From Arthrobacter sp. ERGS1:01 (GTDB lineage Bacteria; Actinomycetota; Actinomycetes; Actinomycetales; Micrococcaceae): DNA of 64,000 nucleotides. Below are positions 28,001 through 36,009 of the stretch, one piece after another; within the stretch, counting starts at the first letter, position 1, and each line of letters opens with the position of its first letter. Location: contig NZ_CP012479.1 of NCBI RefSeq assembly GCF_001281315.1, positions 1,302,001 through 1,366,000 on the forward strand, written 5' to 3'. The notes beneath the pieces are model-generated. The model ran no database searches and was not told the origin of the DNA. It was given only the letters and a program-made list of their open reading frames with translations. Position numbers and translations under genes: made by a program.

Positions 28001-31000
28001 GGGAAGTTCGACGGCGGCGCGCACCGCGGTTTCCACGGCCAGCATGGTCTGGAAGAGCGGGTGCCGGCCCAATTCGCGGGGCGGGTTCAGGGCCTCCACG
28101 AGCCGTTCAAAGGGCACGTCGTCGTTGTCGAAGGCGTCAAGGACGCTGCGCCGTGCCGTGCCGATCAGCTCCCGGAAAGTCGGGTTGCCGGAGGCGTCCA
28201 GGCGGATGGGTACGGTGTTGACGAAGAACCCGATCAGCTCCGTCAGGGCCGGGTCGCTCCGACCGGCCGTCGGGGAGCCGATCACCAGGTCGTTTCCGGC
28301 CCCCATCCGGGAGAGGAAGCCGCCCAGTGCGGCGTGCAACGCCATAAAGAGGCTGGCGCTTTGTGCCCCGGCCAGGCCGGCGAGGGCTGAGGTCGTCTCC
28401 GCGCCAAGGGTGAAGACCTGGTGGCCGCCGGGCTGGCGTGCGCCCGCCGCGCGGGGACCGGCATCGGGCAACGCCAGCTCGGGGGGCGCCCCGGCCAGTG
28501 CATCCTTCCAGCTGCGCAACTTGGCGTCCAGGGCCGGTTCGACCGCGGCTGCGGGGTCACTGGAAACGTGTCCGCCGGCTATCGGCGGGCCTTCCAGCAC
28601 GTGTCGCTGCCACAGGGCGAAGTCGGCATATTGCAGGCCCAAGGGTCGCTGAAGGGGGCTGGCCCCGCAACAACGCGCCGAGTAGGCGGTAGAAATGTCC
28701 CGGGCCAGGGGTGCCAGGGAGGCGCCGTCACTGGCAATGTGGTGGATGACCAGCTGCAGCACCCATTCGTCGTCGTCGATCCCAATCAGGGTGGCCCTTA
28801 ACGGGAGGTCATGCGCCACGTCAAAGCCGCGGGTGGCCCCTTCGGTGAGCAGGCCGTGCACTTCACCCTGGTTGCCGATTTCCTTGAACTCAAGCAGTCC
28901 GGTGGCAGTGGTTGCCGGGTGGACCAGCTGTTCGGGGGTTCCGTCGGTGGCGGGGTAGCTGGTGCGCAGGACTTCATGGCGCGCCACCAGGTCATCGAGG
29001 GCCTGGGCGAGTGCTTCCGTGTTCAGGTCCCCGGTAAGGCGGACGGCAAGGGCGATGTTGTAGTCGGCGGAGCCCGGGTCCAGCTGGTTCAGGAACCATA
29101 GCCGCGACTGGGCGTAGGAGAGCGGGATCGTGTCGGGGCGGGTTGCCTGGGTGGCTTTCAGCCAGGCGTCCACGGACGGCCCGGGCGTCGGGCCGGTTCC
29201 GCCGGCGTCACTGTCGGGGCCGGTGGTCAGGCTCGCCAGCAGCGCCGACGGCGTGGGGAACTCGAAGATGGTGCGCAGCTGCAGGTCAATGCCGAGAGCC
29301 TCGCGGACGGCGGCGAGAAGGGCGACGGCCAGCAGGGAGTGGCCTCCCAGGTCGAAGAAGTTGTCGTCCAGCCCCACGTTGTCGACGCCGAGTACGGTGC
29401 CGAAGGCGGCGCACATCTTTTCTTCCCGGACCGTGGCCGGAGCCCGGGATCCCGGGCTGGTGGCGGCCGCGGCGGGCAGTGCGCGCCTGTCCAGTTTTCC
29501 GTGCGAGGTCAGCGGGATTCCGGCCAAAACGACAAGGGCCTTGGGCATCATGTAGTCGGGCAGGTGCCCGGCAGCAAAGCCGAGCAGTTCCTCGGGGTCC
29601 GCCGTGCCGACGAAGTAGCCGATGATGCGCCCCGCGGGGCCGTCCTCCACGATGACTGCGGCGTGGCTGACCTGGTCGTGGCGGGTCAGGACGCTCTCAA
29701 TCTCGCCGGGTTCCACCCGGAAGCCACGGATCTTGAGCTGGTCGTCGGCACGGGAAACAAATTGCAGCTCGCCGCCGGTCAGCCGCCGGACCAGGTCGCC
29801 GGTGCGGTACATCCTGGCGCCTTCCCGGTAGGGGTTGGCAACGAAGCGGCCGGCCGTTTCGGCGGCACGGTTGACATAGCCGGTGGCCATCCCGGCCCCG
29901 GCAAGGTACAGCTCCCCGGTGACACCGTGCGGTGCCGGGGCCAGGAAGTCGTCCAGGACGTAGCTTTCGACATTGCGCACGGCGCGGCCGATGGTGGGAA
30001 CGGTGCCGCTGATGCGGGTGAGCACCGAGTCCACGGTGAATTCGGTGGGTCCATAGAAGTTGTAGGCGGTGACCTTGTCACTGCCGGCCAGTTCCCGCCA
30101 CAGCCCGGACGGCACGCTTTCACCGCCCAGGGCCAGCACCAGCGGCGTGGTCCGGGGGTCGTCCAACAGGCCCGTCTGGAGCAGGACGGCGATGTAGGAC
30201 GGCGTGGTTTCCAGTACCGAGATGGCGTTGCTTGTGCAAAACTCCACGAGGGCCTGGGCGTCCGTGCGGATGTCATCGGCAACCATGTGCAAGGTGGCGC
30301 CGGCCACAAGCCACAGCATCGGGTCCCAGGCGGCGTCGAATCCCAGCCCCGTGACGTGCGCCACCGCCGTCTCCGCCCCGTCCCCGTGCCCGAACGTCTC
30401 GGCGACGATGGTGGATCGATGGTGCAGGAACAAGTTGGCCAGGGCGCCATGGGTGACGGCCACCCCCTTGGGAGTGCCGGTGGAGCCGGAGGTGTAGATC
30501 ACGTAGGCCGGGTCCTCGGGGGTGATGCCGGCCAGTTCCGCCAGGGCAGGACCTTGTGCCCCGGCTGCCCGCAGTTCGGCCAGGTTCTCGGCGGCAATGA
30601 TCAGCCGCGGGGCGCTGTCGTCCAGGATCAGGCCAATCCGTTCGGACGGGTAGCTGAGGTCCACGGGGATATAGACGGCGCCGGCGCGCAGCACGGCCAG
30701 GGCAGCGCACACCACGTCGTTGCCGCGGGGGAGTGCGACGGCGACATGGTCGCCGCGTCCAATCCCGGAGGCTGCCAGGCCCGCGGCCAAAAGTTCGACG
30801 TCGGTGGCCAATTCGGCAAAGGTCAACGTGGCGGTTCCGTCGCTCACCGCGGTGCGGCCCGGGTGGCGTGTCGCGGTGGCCGCGAATTCGGCCGGCACCG
30901 TGGCCGGGCCGTTCTCCGCCACGGGGCCGCTGCCGAGCTCGCGGGTTTGCGTCGACTCCTGTGGGGTGGTCACCCGCAGCCGCGACAAAGGTGTGTGGGG

Positions 31001-31201
31001 GTTGGCGGCGATCTGTTCGACCAGGTGGCCGAACCTGGCGGCGATCAGGGCCGCCGTTGCCGGTTCAAAGAGGGCCGGGTCGAATCCGAGCGAGCCGGTG
31101 ATCCCGGAACCGGGTCCTTCCTCGGTCAGGTCCAGGAGGAGGTCGAACTTGGCCCCTCCGGGTTCGGCGGTCCGGTCGGCAACAGCATCCAGGCCGGCCA
31201 T
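25073..31201 (-). CDS. NRPS, second part: end of C2, A2-T2, C3-A3-T3-TE
   Basis: Read together with the next entry this is the C-terminal two thirds of one synthetase; the two frames overlap at 31126-31201 and a missing base in the GGGG run at 31214-31217 separates them. Domain order by position: end of C2; A2 (about 30970-29480); carrier T2 with DNFFDLGGHSLL near 29340; C3 (29160-27870, active motif HHIASDG); A3 (27800-26270); T3 with ESFFELGGHSFL near 26020; type I thioesterase with GWSFGG near 25605 and a final ARHSDML His region. No epimerase, methyltransferase or cyclisation domain. By-eye pocket residues are D-A-D-E-L-L-F-V-D-K for A2 and D-A-D-E-L-L-L-V-D-K for A3. The thioesterase is EntF-like in sequence. 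It finishes and releases the peptide. Confidence 0.88.
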   Translation of the reverse strand: MAGLDAVADRTAEPGGAKFDLLLDLTEEGPGSGITGSLGFDPALFEPATAALIAARFGHLVEQIAANPHTPLSRLRVTTPQESTQTRELGSGPVAENGPATVPAEFAATATRHPGRTAVSDGTATLTFAELATDVELLAAGLAASGIGRGDHVAVALPRGNDVVCAALAVLRAGAVYIPVDLSYPSERIGLILDDSAPRLIIAAENLAELRAAGAQGPALAELAGITPEDPAYVIYTSGSTGTPKGVAVTHGALANLFLHHRSTIVAETFGHGDGAETAVAHVTGLGFDAAWDPMLWLVAGATLHMVADDIRTDAQALVEFCTSNAISVLETTPSYIAVLLQTGLLDDPRTTPLVLALGGESVPSGLWRELAGSDKVTAYNFYGPTEFTVDSVLTRISGTVPTIGRAVRNVESYVLDDFLAPAPHGVTGELYLAGAGMATGYVNRAAETAGRFVANPYREGARMYRTGDLVRRLTGGELQFVSRADDQLKIRGFRVEPGEIESVLTRHDQVSHAAVIVEDGPAGRIIGYFVGTADPEELLGFAAGHLPDYMMPKALVVLAGIPLTSHGKLDRRALPAAAATSPGSRAPATVREEKMCAAFGTVLGVDNVGLDDNFFDLGGHSLLAVALLAAVREALGIDLQLRTIFEFPTPSALLASLTTGPDSDAGGTGPTPGPSVDAWLKATQATRPDTIPLSYAQSRLWFLNQLDPGSADYNIALAVRLTGDLNTEALAQALDDLVARHEVLRTSYPATDGTPEQLVHPATTATGLLEFKEIGNQGEVHGLLTEGATRGFDVAHDLPLRATLIGIDDDEWVLQLVIHHIASDGASLAPLARDISTAYSARCCGASPLQRPLGLQYADFALWQRHVLEGPPIAGGHVSSDPAAAVEPALDAKLRSWKDALAGAPPELALPDAGPRAAGARQPGGHQVFTLGAETTSALAGLAGAQSASLFMALHAALGGFLSRMGAGNDLVIGSPTAGRSDPALTELIGFFVNTVPIRLDASGNPTFRELIGTARRSVLDAFDNDDVPFERLVEALNPPRELGRHPLFQTMLAVETAVRAAVELPGVQALPEPETPTGEAKFDLSFTFRELGSGQGLAGTLAYNAAMFSGEAITTLVERFETFVRLAVQSPDSPLARLAILSPGEIESLSAATAGADHPAAKGVLDVFAETVAKAPENTAVVCGGQSLTFAALDAAATHLAGALRDRGIAAGDLVSVYLPRSVDTVVAALGVLRAGAIYNPIDADYPAERVTAILEDARPGAIVTTAALESALNASLAAAGLAGAERLLTEALPAAAPAVLAEPAASQLAYVMFTSGSTGRPKGVEISHGALANLLASHRDTLFPDAAERTARGPVRVAHTTGVGFDASWDPMLWMVDGHELHLITDEVRLDPQRLALYFAEHGIGAWETTPGYVRQLLAEPAFSTMLRERDASEGPALRLALGGEAFDAALWEELSALDSVRAWNLYGPTEATVDSLLAPVAGTGYPVLGSPTRNSHAYVLDASLQHVPAGVRGELYLAGAQLARGYRGRTGLTSERFVADPFGAPGRRMYRTGDLATRSAAGELLFHGRNDQQVKIRGFRVELGEVERALRAVPGVAAAVALVRNTAMNSAVPGTARLLAYVVPEPTPGTSPADATDLPEQARAALRRVLPGYMVPAVVVVVDRIPLTRNGKVDGAALPDPAGQPHRAGLAPRTPREETVAAIFAQVLDLPRVGVDESFFELGGHSFLAQPLVGQINDALGTELPVQALFRSPSVEQLLAEASKGAAENVADSLRQLLPLRSTGSKAPLFAVHPATGVSWGFAALLRHLDKERPLIGLQMPGMLPGRDGGLRSHTLTELADDYIAQVRQVQPEGPYHLIGWSFGGNLVQRLATRLQELGHEVAFLGILDAFPTRQESNADIGTGPALWRNYLHAAGFPVPEGEEEGLDGTRVLAVLRENHNALGSIPVASLNAMVENFSALARMIREATVQRFDGDLHVFRATEDVPDGAPGSASWKPFVSGRIHDTPVPARHSDMLGERALAHILPVLAIRLGQGTE

Positions 31202-34200
31202 GGAGAGCTGTTCGGGGCAGCGGTGGCGAGGGTGAGCATGACCTGGAAGAGGGGGTGGCGCTGTTGGGAGCGGGTGGGGTTGAGTTCCTCCACGACCCGT
31301 TCGAACGGTGCGTCCTGGTTGGCGTACGCGCGCAGGTTGGTGAACCTGACGGCGTCCAGGAGTTCCGCAGCGGTGGGGTTGTTCGAGGTGTTGGTGCGCA
31401 GCACCACGGTGTTGACGAAGAATCCGACCAGTTCGTCCAGTGCGGTATCCGGCCGCCCGGCCACCGGGGTGCCCACGGGAATGTCGGTGCCGGCCCCCAA
31501 TTTGGTCAGCAGCGCCGCAAAGGCGGCCTGGAACACCATGAAAAGGCTGGCATTGTGGTCGCGGGCCAGGGCCGTGAGCCGCTCATGGGTGGCGCCGTCG
31601 ATCCTCACGGGGACGGCGGCACTGGCCCATTGGCCCGTCCGGGTTCCGCGGGCGTGGTCGAATGGCAGGGCGAGTTCTTCGGGTGAGCCGTCCAGCTCGG
31701 CCTTCCAGAAGGCCAGCTGGCGGGCGATGGGGCTTTGGGGGTCGTCCTCACTGCCGAGTTCCGCACGCTGCCAGAGCGAGTAGTCGGCGTACTGCACCGG
31801 CAGGGGGGTGAAATCCGGGTGGGTGTTGCCGGCCCGGGCGGAGTAGGCCGTGGACAAATCCCGGGCCAGCGGGGCCAGCGACCAGCCGTCGGCGGCGATG
31901 TGGTGCAGGGTCAGCAACAGCACATGGTCCCGGGGCTCCAGTTGGAACAGCGCGGCACGCAGGGGGAGCTCGGTGGTGAGGTCGAAGCCGCGGGACGATG
32001 CGGTCCGCACCGCGTGGTCCAGGTGTTCGCGGGTTGTCTGGACGGCGGCGAGCGGCACTGCGGCGCCGGCCGGAGCCAGGATGCGTTGTTCGGGTTCGCC
32101 GTCGTTGAATGCGAAGACGGTGCGCAGGCTTTCGTGGCGTGCCACGACGTCATTGATGGCCCGCCCCAGGGCGTCCACGTCCAGCGGGCCGGTGAGGGTG
32201 AGCGCAACCGGGATGTTGTAGGCGCCGGAGGAGGGATCGAAGCGGTTCAGGAACCAAAGGCGGCGCTGGGCATGGGAAAGCGGCAGCGGGCTGGGCCGGC
32301 CCTGGCGGGTCAGGGGACGGGAGTGCGGTGCCGGCGTGTCGAGAGTCGCGGCGATGCCGGCCACCGTGGGCGATTCAAACACGGTGCGCAGGGTGGGAGC
32401 GGATCCGAGCTTTGCCCTGAGTACTGCCACCAAACGGGTTGCCAGCAGGGAATGGCCACCCAGTTCAAAGAAGTCGTCGTCACGGCCCACGCCGTCCAGT
32501 CCCAGCACTTCCGCGAACGCGTCCGCCACGGCGCGGTCGGCGTCGTTGTGCGGTGCCGTCGTGGCGCCGGCGGTCTCCGGTTCCGGAAGCGCCTTGGTAT
32601 CGAGCTTGCCGTTGGGCGTCAGTGGGATCCGGGGGAGGTGCACGATGGTGGAGGGGACCATGTAGTCCGGCAGGCGGTGGCGCAGGCTCGCGCGGAGCAC
32701 GGCAGTGTCCAGCCCGTCGGGTCCGGTGATGTAGGCCAGCAACTGGTCATAGCCGGCACGGTTCTTGGTCACGACCACGACGGCGTGCTCGACGCCGTCG
32801 GTGGCGCACAGGACTGCTTCGATCTCGGCCGGTTCGATCCGGAATCCGCGGATCTTGACCTGCTGGTCGATCCGGCCGAGAAATTCCACGCCGGTGGAGG
32901 CCAGACGCCGCACGACGTCTCCGGTGCGGTACATGCGGGAGCCGTCGGAGGCGAAGGGGTCGGCGATGAATCGTTCGGAGCTGAGTTCGGGTTGGTCGAG
33001 ATAGCCCCGGGCCACGTTGTGCCCTGCCACGTAGAGTTCGCCGATGGCGTTGCCCGGCACGGGATTCAGGCCGGAGTCCAGGATGTAGTGACGGCTGTTG
33101 GCCACCGAGGAACCCAGGTGCGGTGTGGAACCGGGCTCCATGATCGCCGTCATGCTGTCAACGGTGGTCTCGGTGGGGCCGTAAAAGTTGTAGGCCGTGA
33201 CGCCCCGGGCCTGGGCCAGCTGTCCCCACAAGGCCGGGTCGACGGCCTCGCCTCCCAGCGCCACCACCGACGGGTGGGTCGCGGCGTCGAACAATCCCTC
33301 GGCCAGGAGGACCTTGGCAAAGGACGGTGTGGTCTCGATGCTGTCGATCCGTTCCTCAACCAGGTACGCGGCCAGCGCGTGCGGGTCCCGCCGGGTGAGG
33401 TCGTCGACCAGGTGGAGCTCATGACCGGCAATGAGCCACAGGATCGGGTCCCAGGACGCGTCGAAAGAGAGCCCGGCTGTATGGGCGACCCGCAGGATAC
33501 GCCCCAACCTGGCTTCGGCCGGGCGGAAGATGTCCTCGCGATGGGAGGCATACAGGTTCAACAGGGCGCGGTGTTCCACCCCGACAGCCTTGGGCCGGCC
33601 CGTTGAGCCCGAGGTGAAGATGATGTACGCGAGGTCGTGCTGGCCGGCCGCCACGGTGTCCGGCCGGTGCTGGGGGAGAGCGGCCAGCGTTGCCGCCAGC
33701 TGGTCCGCGTCGAGGACCAGCTCCGGTGACGGACTGGCCAGGTGTTGGGGGGACTGCGGGTCGCTGAATTCGGCCGAGGTCAGCAGGAACAGGGGTTCGG
33801 CGTCTTCGAGCATGCCCCGTACCCGCCCCTCGGGGTAGTCCGGGTCGATGGGGACGTAGGCGGCCCCCGATTTCAAGATGCCAAGGATGGCCACGGCCAG
33901 CAGGGTGCTCCGTCCCAGGCGGACGGCCACGGTGGTGCCGGCCCGGGCGCCGCGGGCGCGCAGGTAGTGCGCCAGTTGGTTGGACTGGTGGTCAAGTTCG
34001 GCGAAGCTGAGGTGGCCGTCCCCTGCCACGACGGCGCGGGCGTGGGGTGTTGCGGCAGCATGTGCCTCGAATTCTTCGGCGACCGTATGGCACGGCAGGG
34101 TCAGGGGTTCCGCTCCGCCCATGGCCAGTAATGACTGTTCCTCTTCCGGCGTGGTGACGGTAAGTGCCGCGACGGTGGTTTCCCCGGCGGTGGTGATTTG

Positions 34201-35490
34201 TCCCAGTAACCGGGTGAAGCGGTGCAGGTGGTCCCGGACGGCGTTGCTGCCGTACAGGGCTGCGTTGGCCTCGAACTGGATGGTCACGGGGTTTGCGTCC
34301 CGGGTGGTCCGGCCCTGCGCCAAGCCGTGGACGACGATCGAGAGATCGTCGATCGGGCCGGTGGAGAGCACGTTCATGGTCCCGGGGGATGCGCCAAAGT
34401 TAAGGCCGTCAACAATGGGCAGGATGTTTACGGAGGGTCCCATGTAGCCCGGGCGTGCGGCAAGGTCCTCCTGGCGGAACCGCTGGTGGATCAAGGCGTT
34501 GCGCAGTGCCCCGCCGGCGTTCATGGCAGTATCTGAGAGCGTGTCCTCGGGTGTGAGGTCAAGGCGGATCGGGACCACATTGGACAGCATGGACGGGACG
34601 GACTTCGCCAGGGCGCCCCGGCGGGCCGTGACGGGCAGGGCGAGGGTGATGTGCCGCTCGACCGTCATCTTGTGCAGGTAGAGGGCTGCGGCGGCGACGA
34701 CGACGGCCGGGGCGCTGGCCGCGCCGTCGGCCAGCCCGTCCACAACCTCCGGGGGGAGTGCGGCAGAGACGCGCAGCAGTGCCGAGGCATTGCGGGTGGG
34801 GCGCCCGGCCAGGCCGGCATGCGTTTCTTCCGAAGTTCGCTCCCAATAGGCTTTGTCGGCCTCGGCATGCGTGGAGCCCAAATATTCGGCCTCCTCTTCC
34901 AACAGCGCATCCAGCGACGGAAAAGGCGTGCAGGCCCCCGTGCGGGCCTCTGTGTCGGAGGAGGGGGCCAACATCTCGTTGTACAGCGTGGCAACCCGCT
35001 TGAGCACCAGGACTGCGGAGTAGCCGTCCAGCATCAGGTGATGGACGCGTTGGTAGAAGAAGTGCCGGTGGCCATCGAGCTGGAACAATTCCACCCGCAA
35101 GAGTGGCTCCGCGGCTACGTCGCGCGCCGTGGCGAGATCCCGATCCATGACTCCCCGCACATGTGCCTCGGCGGCACCGGATTCGCCCTGAAATCCGCGC
35201 ATGTCAGTCACGATCAATTCCACCGCCGACGGCGCGGTCACCTGGTGGGGGCCGTCGTCGTCTTCGGCAAAGCGCACATTCAGGACATCCGTTTCCGCAA
35301 TGGCCTTCCGGACGGCCTGCCCCAGCAGCACGGCGTCAACAGCGCCGGCAATGTCCACGAATTGCGCAATCTGGTACATCGGGTTGCCCGGGTCCAGCTT
35401 TTGGGCGTACCAAATGCCACGCTGTGCGGTGGTCAGGGCACGGTGGGTGCCGGTGGCGGACGAAGACAGTGGATGAGTGTGCTGGGGCAT
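31126..35490 (-). CDS. NRPS, first part: C1-A1-T1 and most of C2
   Basis: The N-terminal third of the trimodular synthetase (whole protein about 3,470 residues if the frameshift near 31214 is repaired). C1 (about 35440-34165) is EntF-like (LTTAQRGIWYAQKLDPGNP; active motif HHLMLDG), so the line starts with a condensation domain, implying an acyl or aryl starter delivered from another carrier. A1 spans about 34135-32590 with pocket residues D-A-D-E-V-L-F-V-D-K by eye; T1 has DDFFELGGHSLL near 32450; C2 (from about 32290) has HHIAADG. After TLATAAP the frame goes astray and continues correctly in the other frame as EQLSMAGLDAV. ATG 35490 has GAGAAGGA close by; a GTG at 35502 is the alternative. 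The gene follows the small secreted-protein gene by 61 bases. Confidence 0.88.
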   Translation of the reverse strand: MPQHTHPLSSSATGTHRALTTAQRGIWYAQKLDPGNPMYQIAQFVDIAGAVDAVLLGQAVRKAIAETDVLNVRFAEDDDGPHQVTAPSAVELIVTDMRGFQGESGAAEAHVRGVMDRDLATARDVAAEPLLRVELFQLDGHRHFFYQRVHHLMLDGYSAVLVLKRVATLYNEMLAPSSDTEARTGACTPFPSLDALLEEEAEYLGSTHAEADKAYWERTSEETHAGLAGRPTRNASALLRVSAALPPEVVDGLADGAASAPAVVVAAAALYLHKMTVERHITLALPVTARRGALAKSVPSMLSNVVPIRLDLTPEDTLSDTAMNAGGALRNALIHQRFRQEDLAARPGYMGPSVNILPIVDGLNFGASPGTMNVLSTGPIDDLSIVVHGLAQGRTTRDANPVTIQFEANAALYGSNAVRDHLHRFTRLLGQITTAGETTVAALTVTTPEEEQSLLAMGGAEPLTLPCHTVAEEFEAHAAATPHARAVVAGDGHLSFAELDHQSNQLAHYLRARGARAGTTVAVRLGRSTLLAVAILGILKSGAAYVPIDPDYPEGRVRGMLEDAEPLFLLTSAEFSDPQSPQHLASPSPELVLDADQLAATLAALPQHRPDTVAAGQHDLAYIIFTSGSTGRPKAVGVEHRALLNLYASHREDIFRPAEARLGRILRVAHTAGLSFDASWDPILWLIAGHELHLVDDLTRRDPHALAAYLVEERIDSIETTPSFAKVLLAEGLFDAATHPSVVALGGEAVDPALWGQLAQARGVTAYNFYGPTETTVDSMTAIMEPGSTPHLGSSVANSRHYILDSGLNPVPGNAIGELYVAGHNVARGYLDQPELSSERFIADPFASDGSRMYRTGDVVRRLASTGVEFLGRIDQQVKIRGFRIEPAEIEAVLCATDGVEHAVVVVTKNRAGYDQLLAYITGPDGLDTAVLRASLRHRLPDYMVPSTIVHLPRIPLTPNGKLDTKALPEPETAGATTAPHNDADRAVADAFAEVLGLDGVGRDDDFFELGGHSLLATRLVAVLRAKLGSAPTLRTVFESPTVAGIAATLDTPAPHSRPLTRQGRPSPLPLSHAQRRLWFLNRFDPSSGAYNIPVALTLTGPLDVDALGRAINDVVARHESLRTVFAFNDGEPEQRILAPAGAAVPLAAVQTTREHLDHAVRTASSRGFDLTTELPLRAALFQLEPRDHVLLLTLHHIAADGWSLAPLARDLSTAYSARAGNTHPDFTPLPVQYADYSLWQRAELGSEDDPQSPIARQLAFWKAELDGSPEELALPFDHARGTRTGQWASAAVPVRIDGATHERLTALARDHNASLFMVFQAAFAALLTKLGAGTDIPVGTPVAGRPDTALDELVGFFVNTVVLRTNTSNNPTAAELLDAVRFTNLRAYANQDAPFERVVEELNPTRSQQRHPLFQVMLTLATAAPNSSPWPAWMLLPTGPPNPEGPSSTSSWT

Positions 35491-35551
35491 GGTCCTTCTC
35501 ACGATGGCGGTGGTCCGGCGATGCGCCGGGGAATGCTGCGGGAGGGTGCCG

Positions 35552-35818
35552 TTACTGGAATTGGCCCAACTGGAAGGGGCCGAACGGGATCGATACCAAC
35601 GGGCCGTTGATCAGGGGTGAGCCAAGGACCGGACCCGAGATGAGGGAGCCGTTGAGGAAGGAGCCATTGAGGAAGGACGGGCCTGCCGCCTGGGTTGTTG
35701 GGGCTGCGGAGCCGGTGGTGGTTGCTGCGCTCGCAGGCGCTGCTCCGAAGGCGAGTGCGCCGAGGACCACGCCGGCGGCCATGGTGAGGGTTCCGAAGTT
35801 TTTCATTGACTTGTGCAT
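35552..35818 (-). CDS. small secreted protein with hydrophobic pentad repeats
   Basis: An 88-residue protein, not recognised. Residues 1-31 are a classical signal peptide ending AAPASA-A. The mature part is a Thr/Ala/Ser-rich stretch, then six consecutive five-residue units: FLNGS, FLNGS, LISGP, VLGSP, LINGP, LVSIP, and an FGPFQLGQFQ tail. The pattern is two hydrophobic residues, a small or polar one, Gly, then Ser/Pro. No cysteines, no Lys/Arg after the signal. AGGAG lies seven bases before ATG, and the gene leads straight into the NRPS on the same strand, so it is probably the first gene of that operon. A surface role such as scaffold, receptor or self-protection is conceivable but unproven. 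Confidence 0.7.
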   Translation of the reverse strand: MHKSMKNFGTLTMAAGVVLGALAFGAAPASAATTTGSAAPTTQAAGPSFLNGSFLNGSLISGPVLGSPLINGPLVSIPFGPFQLGQFQ

Positions 35819-35940
35819 CGTTAATCTCCTGGTGTTGTCGTCATGTTTCCTTCGCTGCGGGCGTTAAGCGGCAGGGCAGCGTCATGAGGACATTCGGAGC
35901 CGGCGCGGTTTTGGATGGGAGGGGTCACTTGCGCTTTTCC

Positions 35941-35966
35941 ACCGGTGCGGGCCGGAACCCGCCGGT
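35941..35966 (-). terminator. possible terminator behind xylA
   Basis: ACCGG-T-GCGGG and CCCGC-CGGT fold around CCGGAA, about 45 bases past the xylA stop. No T-run. No iron box or other recognisable operator was found in 35819-36009 ahead of the peptide operon. Confidence 0.35.
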
Positions 35967-36009
35967 CACGCTCACAGCGGTGGGTACCGGCACATGCCGC
36001 CGGGGTTTC

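Noticed and set aside
25118..33606. Several long plus-strand open frames (400-800 codons) opposite the NRPS
   Set aside because: They are mirror frames of GC-rich coding DNA, contain no recognisable domains, and lie antisense to unmistakable condensation, adenylation and carrier domains.
35819..36009. Iron box (DtxR/IdeR type) ahead of the NRPS operon
   Set aside because: No TTAGGTTAG-type palindrome is visible, so a siderophore role is not supported by regulation even though C1 and TE resemble EntF.
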